A DNA stretch of 64,000 nucleotides from assembly GCA_946699065.1 (NCBI GenBank), contig CAMPDV010001492.1:39608-103607 (forward strand), in the 5' to 3' direction. Source of the stretch: Loxodes magnus. Taxonomy: Eukaryota > Ciliophora > Karyorelictea > Loxodida > Loxodidae. Within the stretch, counting starts at the first letter, position 1; each line of letters begins with the position of its first letter. Both the position numbers and the translations under genes were made by a program. Under the pieces are notes generated by a model. The model ran no database searches. It was not told the DNA's origin and saw only the letters and a list, made by a program, of their open reading frames with translations. Shown piece by piece: positions 28,743 to 44,400 of the stretch.

Positions 28743-31181
28743 AATCAACACTTCCCGATACGATGAACTCTGAATCACTGGATATAGCCACAGATGATAC
28801 ATAATCTTTGTGACACCTCATGGTCTTACAGGTACCTGTCTTGACGTCCCATAGTCTCACCGTCTAATCATGACTTCCCGATACGATGAACTCTAAATCA
28901 CTGGATATAGCCACAAAACATACATAACTAGTGTGACCACTCATGGTCTTACAGTTACCTGTCTTGACGTCCCATAGTCTCACCGTCTAATCATGACTTC
29001 CCGATACGATGAACTCTAAATCACTGGATATAGCCACAGATCTTACATAATCTGTGTGACACCTCATGGTCTTACAGGTACCTGTCTTGACGTCCCATAG
29101 TCTCACCGTCATATCATGACTTCCCGATACGATGAACTCTGAATCACTGGATATAGCCACAGATGATACATAATCTTTGTGACACCTCATGGTCTTACAG
29201 GTACCTGTCTTGACGTCCCATAGTCTCACCGTCTAATCATGACTTCCCGATACGATGAACTCTGAATCACTGGATATAGCCACAGATCATGCAACACTAG
29301 TGTGACCACTCATGGTCTTACAGGTACCTGTCTTGACGTCCCATAGTCTCACCGTCATATCATGACTTCCCGATACGATGAACTCTGAATCACTGGATAT
29401 AGCCACAGCATATACCTAATTTGTGTGACCACTCATGGTCTTACAGGTACCTGTCTTGACGTCCCATAGTCTCACCGTCTAATCATGACTTCCCGATACG
29501 ATGAACTCTGAATCACTGGATATAGCCACAGCATATACCTAATTTGTGTGACCACTCATGGTCTTACAGGTACCTGTCTTGACGTCCCATAGTCTCACCG
29601 TCTAATCATAACTTCCCGATACGATGAACTCTGAATCACTGGATATAGCCACAGCATATACCTAATTTGTGTGACCACTCATGGTCTTACAGGTACCTGT
29701 CTTGACGTCCCATAGTCTCACCGTCTAATCTCCACTTCCCGAAACGATGAACTCTGAATCACTGGATATAGCCACAGATCTTACATAATCTGTGTGACCA
29801 CTCATGGTCTTACAGGTACCTGTCTTGACGTCCCATAGTCTCACCGTATTATCTCAACTTCCCGATACGATGAACTCTGAATCACTGGATATAGCCACAG
29901 ATCTTACATAATCTTTTTGACACCTCATGGTCTTACAGGTACCTGTCTTGACGTCCCATAGTCTCACCGTATAATCTACACTTCCCGATACGATGAACTC
30001 TGAATCACTGGATATAGCCACAGCATATACATGACTAGTGTGACCACTCATAGTCTTACAGGTACCTGTCTTGACGTCCCATAGTCTCACCGTATAATCA
30101 TGACTTCCCGATACGATGAACTCTAAATCACTGGATATAGCCACAGATCTTACATAATCTGTGTGACACCTCATGGTCTTACAGGTACCTGTCTTGACGT
30201 CCCATAGTATCACCGTATAATCTACACTTCCCGATACGATGAACTCTAAATCACTGGATATAGCCACAGATCTTACATAATCTTTGTGACACCTCATGGT
30301 CTTACAGGTACCTGTCTTGACGTCCCATAGTCTCACCGTATAATCTACACTTCCCGATACGATGAACTCTAAATCACTGGATATAGCCACAGATCTTACA
30401 TAATCTTTGTGACCACTCATGGTCTTACAGGTACCTGTCTTGACGTCCCATAGTCTCACCGTCTAATCATGACTTCCCGATACGATGAACTCTAAATCAC
30501 TGGATATAGCCACAGATCTTACATGACTAGTGTGACCACTCATGGTCTTACAGGTACCTGTCTTGACGTCCCATAGTCTCACCGTATAATCATAACTTCC
30601 CGATACGATGAACTCTGAATCACTGGATATAGCCACAGATGATACATAACTAGTATGACCACTCATGGTCTTACAGGTACCTGTCTTGACGTCCCATAGT
30701 CTCACCGTATAATCTACACTTCCCGATACGATGAACTCTGAATCACTGGATATAGCCACAGCATATACCTAATTTGTGTGACCACTCATGGTCTTACAGG
30801 TACCTGTCTTGACGTCCCATAGTCTCACCGTCATATCATGACTTCCCGATACGATGAACTCTGAATCACTGGATATAGCCACAGATCTTACATAATCTGT
30901 GTGACCACTCATGGTCTTACAGGTACCTGTCTTGACGTCCCATAGTCTCACCGTATTATCTCAACTTCCCGATACGATGAACTCTAAATCACTGGATATA
31001 GCCACAGATCTTACATGACTAGTGTGACCACTCATGGTCTTACAGGTACCTGTCTTGACGTCCCATAGTCTCACCGTATAATCATAACTTCCCGATACGA
31101 TGAACTCTGAATCACTGGATATAGCCACAGATGATACATAACTAGTGTGACCACTCATGGTCTTACAGGTACCTGTCTTGA
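28743..31181 (-). CDS. WD40-repeat array, frame block 5
   Basis: About 20 units in a third register, between -1 lesions at about 28742 and 31181 (cttgagtccc where other units have cttgacgtccc). It holds 29854-30459, a 201-codon stretch without TAG or TGA covering five repeats. A unique position-6/7 change with TGA at position 8 lies near 29290. Confidence 0.5.
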
Positions 31182-32508
31182 GTCCCATAGTATCACCGTC
31201 TAATCATGACTTCCCGAAACGATGAACTCTAAATCACTGGATATAACCACAGATCTTACATAATCTGTGTGACCACTCATGGTCTTACAGGTACCTGTCT
31301 TGACGTCCCATAGTCTCACCGTCTAATCATAACTTCCCGATACGATGAACTCTGAATCACTGGATATAGCCACAGATGATACATGACTAGTGTGACCACT
31401 CATGGTCTTACAGGTACCTGTCTTGACGTCCCATAGTCTCACCGTCTAATCATGACTTCCCGATACGATGAACTCTGAATCACTGGATATAGCCACAGAT
31501 GATACATAACTAGTGTGACCACTCATGGTCTTACAGGTACCTGTCTTGACGTCCCATAGTATCACCGTCATATCATAACTTCCCGATACGATGAACTCTG
31601 AATCACTGGATATAGCCACAGCATATACCTAATTTGTGTGACCACTCATGGTCTTACAGGTACCTGTCTTGACGTCCCATAGTCTCACCGTATAATCTAC
31701 ACTTCCCGATACGATGAACTCTGAATCACTGGATATAGCCACAGATCTTACATAATCTGTGTGACCACTCATGGTCTTACAGGTACCTGTCTTGACGTCC
31801 CATAGTCTCACCGTCTAATCATAACTTCCCGATACGATGAACTCTGAATCACTGGATATAGCCACAGCATATACCTAATTTGTGTGACCACTCATGGTCT
31901 TACAGGTACCTGTCTTGACGTCCCATAGTCTCACCGTCTAATCATGACTTCCCGAAACGATGAACTCTGAATCACTGGATATAGCCACAGATCTTACATA
32001 ATCTGTGTGACCACTCATGGTCTTACAGGTACCTGTCTTGACGTCCCATAGTCTCACCGTCATATCATGACTTCCCGATACGATGAACTCTGAATCACTG
32101 GATATAACCACAGATCTTACATAATCTGTGTGACACCTCATGGTCTTACAGGTACCTGTCTTGACGTCCCATAGTCTCACCGTCATATCATGACTTCCCG
32201 ATACGATGAACTCTGAATCACTGGATATAGCCACAGCATATACCTAATTTGTGTGACCACTCATGGTCTTACAGGTACCTGTCTTGACGTCCCATAGTCT
32301 CACCGTCATATCATGACTTCCCGATACGATGAACTCTGAATCACTGGATATAGCCACAGATCTTACATAATCTGTGTGACACCTCATGGTCTTACAGGTA
32401 CCTGTCTTGACGTCCCATAGTCTCACCGTCTAATCATGACTTCCCGAAACGATGAACTCTGAATCACTGGATATAGCCACAGATCTTACATAATCTGTGT
32501 GACCACTC
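31182..32508 (-). CDS. WD40-repeat array, frame block 6
   Basis: About 11 units between -1 lesions at about 31181 and 32508. The second lesion removes the A of the invariant Met41 codon (gaccactctgg). Much of this block recurs about 27 units away at 34.5-35.5 kb, with both lesions copied. Confidence 0.5.
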
Positions 32509-34500
32509 TGGTCTTACAGGTACCTGTCTTGACGTCCCATAGTATCACCGTCATATCAACACTTCCCGATACGATGAACTCTGAATCACTGGATATAGCC
32601 ACAGATGATACATAATCTTTGTGACCACTCATGGTCTTACAGGTACCTGTCTTGACGTCCCATAGTATCACCGTCTAATCTCCACTTCCCGATACGATGA
32701 ACTCTGAATCACTGGATATAGCCACAAAACATACATAACTAGTGTGACCACTCATGGTCTTACAGTTACCTGTCTTGACGTCCCATAGTCTCACCGTCTA
32801 ATCTCCACTTCCCGATACGATGAACTCTGAATCACTGGATATAACCACAGATCTTACATAATCTGTGTGACACCTCATGGTCTTACAGGTACCTGTCTTG
32901 ACGTCCCATAGTCTCACCGTCTAATCTCCACTTCGAGATACGATGAACTCTGAATCACTGGATATAGCCACAAATCATACATAATCTGTGTGACACCTCA
33001 TGGTCTTACAGGTACCTGTCTTGACGTCCCATAGTATCACCGTCATATCAACACTTCCCGATACGATGAACTCTGAATCACTGGATATAGCCACAGCATA
33101 TACATGACTAGTGTGACCACTCATGGTCTTACAGGTACCTGTCTTGACGTCCCATAGTCTCACCGTCATATCATGACTTCCCGAAACGATGAACTCTAAA
33201 TCACTGGATATAACCACAGATCTTACATAATCTGTGTGACCACTCATGGTCTTACAGGTACCTGTCTTGACGTCCCATAGTCTCACCGTCTAATCATGAC
33301 TTCCCGATACGATGAACTCTGAATCACTGGATATAGCCACAGATCATACATAACTTGTGTGACCACTCATGGTCTTACAGGTACCTGTCTTGACGTCCCA
33401 TAGTCTCACCGTCTAATCATGACTTCCCGAAACGATGAACTCTAAATCACTGGATATAGCCACAGATCTTACATAATCTTTGTGACACCTCATGGTCTTA
33501 CAGGTACCTGTCTTGACGTCCCATAGTCTCACCGTCTAATCATAACTTCCCGATACGATGAACTCTGAATCACTGGATATAGCCACAGATCTTACATAAT
33601 CTGTGTGACCACTCATGGTCTTACAGGTACCTGTCTTGACGTCCCATAGTCTCACCGTATTATCATAACTTCCCGATACGATGAACTCTGAATCACTGGA
33701 TATAGCCACAGCATATACCTAATTTGTGTGACCACTCATGGTCTTACAGGTACCTGTCTTGACGTCCCATAGTCTCACCGTATAATATACACTTCCCGAT
33801 ACGATGAACTCTAAATCACTGGATATAGCCACAGCATATACCTAATTTGTGTGACCACTCATGGTCTTACAGGTACCTGTCTTGACGTCCCATAGTCTCA
33901 CCGTATAATCTACACTTCCCGATACGATGAACTCTAAATCACTGGATATAGCCACAGATCTTACATAATCTTTGTGACACCTCATGGTCTTACAGGTACC
34001 TGTCTTGACGTCCCATAGTCTCACCGTATAATCTACACTTCCCGATACGATGAACTCTAAATCACTGGATATAGCCACAGATCTTACATAATCTTTGTGA
34101 CCACTCATGGTCTTACAGGTACCTGTCTTGACGTCCCATAGTCTCACCGTCTAATCATGACTTCCCGATACGATGAACTCTAAATCACTGGATATAGCCA
34201 CAGATCTTACATGACTAGTGTGACCACTCATGGTCTTACAGGTACCTGTCTTGACGTCCCATAGTCTCACCGTATAATCATAACTTCCCGATACGATGAA
34301 CTCTGAATCACTGGATATAGCCACAGCATATACCTAATTTGTGTGACCACTCATGGTCTTACAGGTACCTGTCTTGACGTCCCATAGTCTCACCGTATAA
34401 TCATAACTTCCCGATACGATGAACTCTGAATCACTGGATATAGCCACAGATGATACATAACTAGTGTGACCACTCATGGTCTTACAGGTACCTGTCTTGA
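32509..34500 (-). CDS. WD40-repeat array, frame block 7
   Basis: About 16 units between the -1 lesions at about 32508 and 34500. It carries the T37N variant (GTTACC) near 32765 and SRS/SGD-TAG units near 32930. The stretch 32975-33286 repeats one 46 units earlier at 27.4-27.6 kb. Confidence 0.5.
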
Positions 34501-35458
34501 GTCCCATAGTATCACCGTCTAATCATGACTTCCCGAAACGATGAACTCTAAATCACTGGATATAACCACAGATCTTACATAATCTGTGTGACACCTCATG
34601 GTCTTACAGGTACCTGTCTTGACGTCCCATAGTCTCACCGTCTAATCATGACTTCCCGAAACGATGAACTCTAAATCACTGGATATAACCACAGATCTTA
34701 CATAATCTGTGTGACACCTCATGGTCTTACAGGTACCTGTCTTGACGTCCCATAGTCTCACCGTCTAATCATAACTTCCCGATACGATGAACTCTGAATC
34801 ACTGGATATAGCCACAGATGATACATAACTAGTGTGACCACTCATGGTCTTACAGGTACCTGTCTTGACGTCCCATAGTATCACCGTCATATCATAACTT
34901 CCCGATACGATGAACTCTGAATCACTGGATATAGCCACAGCATATACCTAATTTGTGTGACCACTCATGGTCTTACAGGTACCTGTCTTGACGTCCCATA
35001 GTCTCACCGTATAATCTACACTTCCCGATACGATGAACTCTGAATCACTGGATATAGCCACAGATCTTACATAATCTGTGTGACCACTCATGGTCTTACA
35101 GGTACCTGTCTTGACGTCCCATAGTCTCACCGTATTATCTCAACTTCCCGATACGATGAACTCTGAATCACTGGATATAGCCACAGCATATACCTAATTT
35201 GTGTGACCACTCATGGTCTTACAGGTACCTGTCTTGACGTCCCATAGTCTCACCGTCATATCATGACTTCCCGATACGATGAACTCTGAATCACTGGATA
35301 TAGCCACAGATCTTACATAATCTGTGTGACACCTCATGGTCTTACAGGTACCTGTCTTGACGTCCCATAGTCTCACCGTCTAATCATGACTTCCCGAAAC
35401 GATGAACTCTGAATCACTGGATATAGCCACAGATCTTACATAATCTGTGTGACCACTC
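34501..35458 (-). CDS. WD40-repeat array, frame block 8
   Basis: About eight units between the second copies of the cttgagtccc lesion (about 34500) and the gaccactctgg lesion (about 35458). It is the shorter duplicate of block 6: three units present at 31.2-32.5 kb are absent here, since the spacing of homologous points falls from 27 to 24 units. Confidence 0.5.
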
Positions 35459-38400
35459 TGGTCTTACAGGTACCTGTCTTGACGTCCCATAGTATCACCG
35501 TCATATCAACACTTCCCGATACGATGAACTCTGAATCACTGGATATAGCCACAGATGATACATAATCTTTGTGACCACTCATGGTCTTACAGGTACCTGT
35601 CTTGACGTCCCATAGTATCACCGTCTAATCTCCACTTCCCGATACGATGAACTCTGAATCACTGGATATAGCCACAAAACATACATAACTAGTGTGACCA
35701 CTCATGGTCTTACAGTTACCTGTCTTGACGTCCCATAGTCTCACCGTCTAATCTCCACTTCCCGATACGATGAACTCTGAATCACTGGATATAACCACAG
35801 ATCTTACTCAATCTGTGTGACACCTCATGGTCTTACAGGTACCTGTCTTGACGTCCCATAGTCTCACCGTATTATCATAACTTCCCGATACGATGAACTC
35901 TGAATCACTGGATATAGCCACAGATGATACATAATTTGTGTGACCACTCATGGTCTTACAGGTACCTGTCTTGACGTCCCATAGTCTCACCGTATAATCA
36001 TAACTTCCCGATACGATGAACTCTGAATCACTGGATATAGCCACAGCATATACCTAATTTGTGTGACCACTCATGGTCTTACAGGTACCTGTCTTGACGT
36101 CCCATAGTCTCACCGTCATATCATGACTTCCCGAAACGATGAACTCTAAATCACTGGATATAACCACAGATCTTACATAATCTGTGTGACCACTCATGGT
36201 CTTACAGGTACCTGTCTTGACGTCCCATAGTCTCACCGTCTAATCATGACTTCCCGATACGATGAACTCTGAATCACTGGATATAGCCACAGATCATACA
36301 TAACTTGTGTGACCACTCATGGTCTTACAGGTACCTGTCTTGACGTCCCATAGTCTCACCGTCTAATCATGACTTCCCGAAACGATGAACTCTAAATCAC
36401 TGGATATAGCCACAGATCTTACATAATCTTTGTGACACCTCATGGTCTTACAGGTACCTGTCTTGACGTCCCATAGTCTCACCGTCTAATCATAACTTCC
36501 CGATACGATGAACTCTGAATCACTGGATATAGCCACAGCATATACCTAATTTGTGTGACCACTCATGGTCTTACAGGTACCTGTCTTGACGTCCCATAGT
36601 CTCACCGTATAATCATAACTTCCCGATACGATGAACTCTGAATCACTGGATATAGCCACAGCATATACCTAATTTGTGTGACCACTCATGGTCTTACAGG
36701 TACCTGTCTTGACGTCCCATAGTCTCACCGTATAATATACACTTCCCGATACGATGAACTCTGAATCACTGGATATAGCCACAGATGATACATAACCCGT
36801 GTGACCACTCATGGTCTTACAGGTACCTGTCTTGACGTCCCATAGTCTCACCGTCTAATCTCCACTTCCCGATACGATGAACTGTGAATCACTGGATATA
36901 GCCACAAATCATACATAACTAGTGTGACCACTCATGGTCTTACAGGTACCTGTCTTGACGTCCCATAGTCTCACCGTCTAATCATAACTTCCCGATACGA
37001 TGAACTCTGAATCACTGGATATAACCACAGATGATACATAACCCGTGTGACCACTCATGGTCTTACAGGTACCTGTCTTGACGTCCCATAGTCTCACCGT
37101 CTTATCTCTACTTCCCGATACGATGAACTCTGAATCACTGGATATAGCCACAGATCTTACATAATCTGTGTGACACCTCATGGTCTTACAGGTACCTGTC
37201 TTGACGTCCCATAGTATCACCGTCTAATCTACACTTCCCGATACGATGAACTCTGAATCACTGGATATAGCCACAGATCTTACATAATCTGTGTGACACC
37301 TCATGGTCTTACAGGTACCTGTCTTGACGTCCCATAGTCTCACCGTCTAATCATAACTTCCCGATACGATGAACTCTGAATCACTGGATATAGCCACAGA
37401 TCTTACATAATCTGTGTGACACCTCATGGTCTTACAGGTACCTGTCTTGACGTCCCATAGTCTCACCGTCTAATCATGACTTCCCGAAACGATGAACTCT
37501 AAATCACTGGATATAACCACAGATCTTACATAATCTGTGTGACACCTCATGGTCTTACAGGTACCTGTCTTGACGTCCCATAGTCTCACCGTCTAATCAT
37601 GACTTCCCGAAACGATGAACTCTAAATCACTGGATATAACCACAGATCTTACATAATCTGTGTGACACCTCATGGTCTTACAGGTACCTGTCTTGACGTC
37701 CCATAGTCTCACCGTCTAATCATAACTTCCCGATACGATGAACTCTGAATCACTGGATATAGCCACAGATCTTACATAATCTTTGTGACACCTCATGGTC
37801 TTACAGGTACCTGTCTTGACGTCCCATAGTCTCACCGTCTAATCATGACTTCCCGATACGATGAACTCTAAATCACTGGATATAGCCACAGCATATACCT
37901 AATTTGTGTGACCACTCATGGTCTTACAGGTACCTGTCTTGACGTCCCATAGTCTCACCGTATTATCTCAACTTCCCGATACGATGAACTCTGAATCACT
38001 GGATATAGCCACAGCATATACCTAATTTGTGTGACCACTCATAGTCTTACAGGTACCTGTCTTGACGTCCCATAGTCTCACCGTATAATCATGACTTCCC
38101 GATACGATGAACTCTGAATCACTGGATATAGCCACAGATCTTACATAATCTGTGTGACACCTCATGGTCTTACAGGTACCTGTCTTGACGTCCCATAGTA
38201 TCACCGTCTAATCTACACTTCCCGATACGATGAACTCTGAATCACTGGATATAGCCACAGATCTTACATAATCTTTGTGACACCTCATGGTCTTACAGGT
38301 ACCTGTCTTGACGTCCCATAGTCTCACCGTCTAATCATAACTTCCCGATACGATGAACTCTGAATCACTGGATATAGCCACAGATCTTACATAATCTGTG

Positions 38401-41400
38401 TGACACCTCATGGTCTTACAGGTACCTGTCTTGACGTCCCATAGTCTCACCGTCTAATCATGACTTCCCGAAACGATGAACTCTAAATCACTGGATATAA
38501 CCACAGATCTTACATAATCTGTGTGACACCTCATGGTCTTACAGGTACCTGTCTTGACGTCCCATAGTCTCACCGTCTAATCATGACTTCCCGAAACGAT
38601 GAACTCTAAATCACTGGATATAACCACAGATCTTACATAATCTGTGTGACACCTCATGGTCTTACAGGTACCTGTCTTGACGTCCCATAGTCTCACCGTC
38701 TAATCATAACTTCCCGATACGATGAACTCTGAATCACTGGATATAGCCACAGATCTTACATAATCTTTGTGACACCTCATGGTCTTACAGGTACCTGTCT
38801 TGACGTCCCATAGTCTCACCGTCTAATCATGACTTCCCGATACGATGAACTCTAAATCACTGGATATAGCCACAGCATATACCTAATTTGTGTGACCACT
38901 CATGGTCTTACAGGTACCTGTCTTGACGTCCCATAGTCTCACCGTATAATATACACTTCCCGATACGATGAACTCTGAATCACTGGATATAGCCACAGAT
39001 CTTACATAATCTTTGTGACACCTCATGGTCTTACAGGTACCTGTCTTGACGTCCCATAGTCTCACCGTCTAATCATGACTTCCCGAAACGATGAACTCTG
39101 AATCACTGGATATAGACACAGCATATACCTAATTTGTGTGACCACTCATGGTCTTACAGGTACCTGTCTTGACGTCCCATAGTCTCACCGTCTAATCATG
39201 ACTTCCCGAAACGATGAACTCTAAATCACTGGATATAACCACAGATCTTACATAATCTGTGTGACACCTCATGGTCTTACAGGTACCTGTCTTGACGTCC
39301 CATAGTCTCACCGTCTAATCATGACTTCCCGATACGATGAACTCTGAATCACTGGATATAGCCACAGATCTTACATAATCTGTGTGACACCTCATGGTCT
39401 TACAGGTACCTGTCTTGACGTCCCATAGTCTCACCGTCTAATCATAACTTCCCGATACGATGAACTCTGAATCACTGGATATAGCCACAGATCTTACATA
39501 ATCTTTGTGACACCTCATGGTCTTACAGGTACCTGTCTTGACGTCCCATAGTCTCACCGTCTAATCATGACTTCCCGATACGATGAACTCTAAATCACTG
39601 GATATAGCCACAGCATATACCTAATTTGTGTGACCACTCATGGTCTTACAGGTACCTGTCTTGACGTCCCATAGTCTCACCGTATAATATACACTTCCCG
39701 ATACGATGAACTCTGAATCACTGGATATAGCCACAGATCTTACATAATCTGTGTGACACCTCATGGTCTTACAGGTACCTGTCTTGACGTCCCATAGTCT
39801 CACCGTATTATCATAACTTCCCGATACGATGAACTCTAAATCACTGGATATAGCCACAGCATATACCTAATTTGTGTGACCACTCATGGTCTTACAGGTA
39901 CCTGTCTTGACGTCCCATAGTCTCACCGTCTAATCATGACTTCCCGATACGATGAACTCTGAATCACTGGATATAGCCACAGATCTTACATAATCTGTGT
40001 GACACCTCATGGTCTTACAGGTACCTGTCTTGACGTCCCATAGTCTCACCGTCTAATCATAACTTCCCGATACGATGAACTCTGAATCACTGGATATAGC
40101 CACAGATCTTACATAATCTGTGTGACCACTCATGGTCTTACAGGTACCTGTCTTGACGTCCCATAGTCTCACCGTCTAATCATAACTTCCCGATACGATG
40201 AACTCTGAATCACTGGATATAGCCACAGCATATACCTAATTTGTGTGACCACTCATGGTCTTACAGGTACCTGTCTTGACGTCCCATAGTCTCACCGTCT
40301 AATCATGACTTCCCGAAACGATGAACTCTGAATCACTGGATATAGCCACAGATCTTACATAATCTGTGTGACCACTCATGGTCTTACAGGTACCTGTCTT
40401 GACGTCCCATAGTCTCACCGTATTATCATAACTTCCCGATACGATGAACTCTGAATCACTGGATATAGCCACAGCATATACCTAATTTGTGTGACCACTC
40501 ATGGTCTTACAGGTACCTGTCTTGACGTCCCATAGTCTCACCGTATTATCATGACTTCCCGATACGATGAACTCTGAATCACTGGATATAGCCACAGCAT
40601 ATACCTAATTTGTGTGACCACTCATGGTCTTACAGGTACCTGTCTTGACGTCCCATAGTCTCACCGTCTAATCATGACTTCCCGATACGATGAACTCTGA
40701 ATCACTGGATATAGCCACAGCATATACCTAATTTGTGTGACCACTCATGGTCTTACAGGTACCTGTCTTGACGTCCCATAGTCTCACCGTCTAATCATGA
40801 CTTCCCGATACGATGAACTCTGAATCACTGGATATAGCCACAGATCTTACATAATCTTTGTGACACCTCATGGTCTTACAGGTACCTGTCTTGACGTCCC
40901 ATAGTCTCACCGTCTAATCATAACTTCCCGATACGATGAACTCTGAATCACTGGATATAGCCACAGCATATACCTAATTTGTGTGACCACTCATGGTCTT
41001 ACAGGTACCTGTCTTGACGTCCCATAGTCTCACCGTCTAATCATAACTTCCCGATACGATGAACTCTGAATCACTGGATATAGCCACAGATCTTACATGA
41101 CTAGTGTGACCACTCATGGTCTTACAGGTACCTGTCTTGACGTCCCATAGTCTCACCGTCTAATCATGACTTCCCGATACGATGAACTCTGAATCACTGG
41201 ATATAGCCACAGATCTTACATAATCTTTGTGACACCTCATGGTCTTACAGGTACCTGTCTTGACGTCCCATAGTCTCACCGTCTAATCATGACTTCCCGA
41301 TACGATGAACTCTAAATCACTGGATATAGCCACAGCATATACCTAATTTGTGTGACCACTCATGGTCTTACAGGTACCTGTCTTGACGTCCCATAGTCTC

Positions 41401-44400
41401 ACCGTATAATATACACTTCCCGATACGATGAACTCTGAATCACTGGATATAGCCACAGATCTTACATAATCTGTGTGACACCTCATGGTCTTACAGGTAC
41501 CTGTCTTGACGTCCCATAGTCTCACCGTATTATCATAACTTCCCGATACGATGAACTCTGAATCACTGGATATAGCCACAGCATATACCTAATTTGTGTG
41601 ACCACTCATGGTCTTACAGGTACCTGTCTTGACGTCCCATAGTCTCACCGTATTATCATGACTTCCCGATACGATGAACTCTGAATCACTGGATATAGCC
41701 ACAGCATATACCTAATTTGTGTGACCACTCATGGTCTTACAGGTACCTGTCTTGACGTCCCATAGTCTCACCGTCTAATCATGACTTCCCGATACGATGA
41801 ACTCTGAATCACTGGATATAGCCACAGCATATACCTAATTTGTGTGACCACTCATGGTCTTACAGGTACCTGTCTTGACGTCCCATAGTCTCACCGTCTA
41901 ATCATGACTTCCCGATACGATGAACTCTGAATCACTGGATATAGCCACAGATCTTACATAATCTTTGTGACACCTCATGGTCTTACAGGTACCTGTCTTG
42001 ACGTCCCATAGTCTCACCGTATAATCATAACTTCCCGATACGATGAACTCTGAATCACTGGATATAGCCACAGATCTTACATAATCTTTGTGACACCTCA
42101 TGGTCTTACAGGTACCTGTCTTGACGTCCCATAGTCTCACCGTCTAATCATGACTTCCCGATACGATGAACTCTGAATCACTGGATATAGCCTCAGCATA
42201 TACATGACTAGTGTGACCACTCATGGTCTTACAGGTACCTGTCTTGACGTCCCATAGTCTCACCGTCTAATCATGACTTCCCGATACGATGAACTCTGAA
42301 TCACTGGATATAGCCTCAGCATATACATGACTAGTGTGACCACTCATGGTCTTACAGGTACCTGTCTTGACGTCCCATAGTCTCACCGTCTAATCATGAC
42401 TTCCCGATACGATGAACTCTGAATCACTGGATATAGCCAAAGATCTTACATAATCTGTGTGACCACTCATGGTCTTACAGTTACCTGTCTTGACGTCCCA
42501 TAGTCTCACCGTCTAATCTCCACTTCCCGATACGATGAACTCTGAATCACTGGATATAGCCACAGCATATACATGACTAGTGTGACACCTCATGGTCTTA
42601 CAGGTACCTGTCTTGACGTCCCATAGTATCACCGTCATATCAACACTTCCCGATACGATGAACTCTGAATCACTGGATATAGCCACAGCATATACCTTAT
42701 CTTTGTGACACCTCATGGTCTTACAGGTACCTGTCTTGACGTCCCATAGTCTCACCGTCTAATCTCCACTTCGAGATACGATGAACTCTGAATCACTGGA
42801 TATAGCCACAGATCTTACATAATCTGTGTGACACCTCATGGTCTTACAGGTACCTGTCTTGACGTCCCATAGTCTCACCGTCTAATCATAACTTCCCGAT
42901 ACGATGAACTCTGAATCACTGGATATAGCCACAGATCTTACATAATCTTTGTGACACCTCATGGTCTTACAGGTACCTGTCTTGACGTCCCATAGTCTCA
43001 CCGTCTAATCATGACTTCCCGATACGATGAACTCTAAATCACTGGATATAGCCACAGATCTTACATAATCTGTGTGACACCTCATGGTCTTACAGGTACC
43101 TGTCTTGACGTCCCATAGTCTCACCGTCATATCATGACTTCCCGAAACGATGAACTCTAAATCACTGGATATAACCACAGATCTTACATAACTAGTGTGA
43201 CCACTCATGGTCTTACAGGTACCTGTCTTGACGTCCCATAGTCTCACCGTATTATCTCAACTTCCCGATACGATGAACTCTGAATCACTGGATATAGCCA
43301 CAGCATATACCTAATTTGTGTGACCACTCATGGTCTTACAGGTACCTGTCTTGACGTCCCATAGTCTCACCGTATTATCATGACTTCCCGATACGATGAA
43401 CTCTGAATCACTGGATATAGCCACAGATGATACATAATCTTTGTGACACCTCATGGTCTTACAGGTACCTGTCTTGACGTCCCATAGTATCACCGTCATA
43501 TCAACACTTCCCGATACGATGAACTCTGAATCACTGGATATAACCACAGATCTTACATAATCTGTGTGACACCTCATGGTCTTACAGGTACCTGTCTTGA
43601 CGTCCCATAGTATCACCGTCATATCAACACTTCCCGATACGATGAACTCTGAATCACTGGATATAGCCACAGATCTTACATAATCTTTGTGACACCTCAT
43701 GGTCTTACAGGTACCTGTCTTGACGTCCCATAGTATCACCGTCTAATCTCCACTTCGAGATACGATGAACTCTGAATCACTGGATATAGCCACAAATCAT
43801 ACATAATCTGTGTGACACCTCATGGTCTTACAGGTACCTGTCTTGACGTCCCATAGTATCACCGTCATATCAACACTTCCCGATACGATGAACTCTGAAT
43901 CACTGGATATAGCCACAGATGATACATAATCTTTGTGACACCTCATGGTCTTACAGGTACCTGTCTTGACGTCCCATAGTATCACCGTCTAATCTCCACT
44001 TCCCGATACGATGAACTCTGAATCACTGGATATAACCACAGATCTTACATAATCTGTGTGACCACTCATGGTCTTACAGGTACCTGTCTTGACGTCCCAT
44101 AGTCTCACCGTCATATCAACACTTCCCGATACGATGAACTCTGAATCACTGGATATAGCCACAGCATATACCTAATTTGTGTGACCACTCATGGTCTTAC
44201 AGGTACCTGTCTTGACGTCCCATAGTCTCACCGTCTAATCTCCACTTCGAGATACGATGAACTCTGAATCACTGGATATAGCCACAAATCATACATAATC
44301 TGTGTGACACCTCATGGTCTTACAGGTACCTGTCTTGACGTCCCATAGTCTCACCGTATTATCTCAACTTCCCGATACGATGAACTCTGAATCACTGGAT

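Larger units (their letters stand above)
27300..33290 (-). repeat. 46-unit offset duplication
   Basis: The protein of 27389-27631 recurs within 32975-33286. The offset of 5,655 bp equals 46 x 123 minus the three single-base deletions lying between (about 28742, 31181, 32508). SRS, T37N and TGA-at-8 marker units flank both copies in the same order. Confidence 0.75.
31180..35640 (-). repeat. Duplicated segment carrying two identical frameshifts
   Basis: 31.2-32.7 kb and 34.5-35.6 kb share the lesions cttgagtccc (about 31181 and 34500) and gaccactctgg (about 32508 and 35458). Homologous points are 27 units apart at first (31629 to 34948) and 24 units apart later (32244 to 35194), so one copy lost or gained three units. 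Confidence 0.85.
13949..42485 (-). other. T37N units lacking the GGTACC palindrome
   Basis: Six units spell GTTACC instead of GGTACC (about 13949, 27110, 28954, 32765, 35715, 42480), changing Thr37 to Asn and breaking the 10-bp palindrome CAGGTACCTG. Four of them pair with the VCFVA loop (acaaaacatac), so they share a recent ancestor. Confidence 0.85.
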
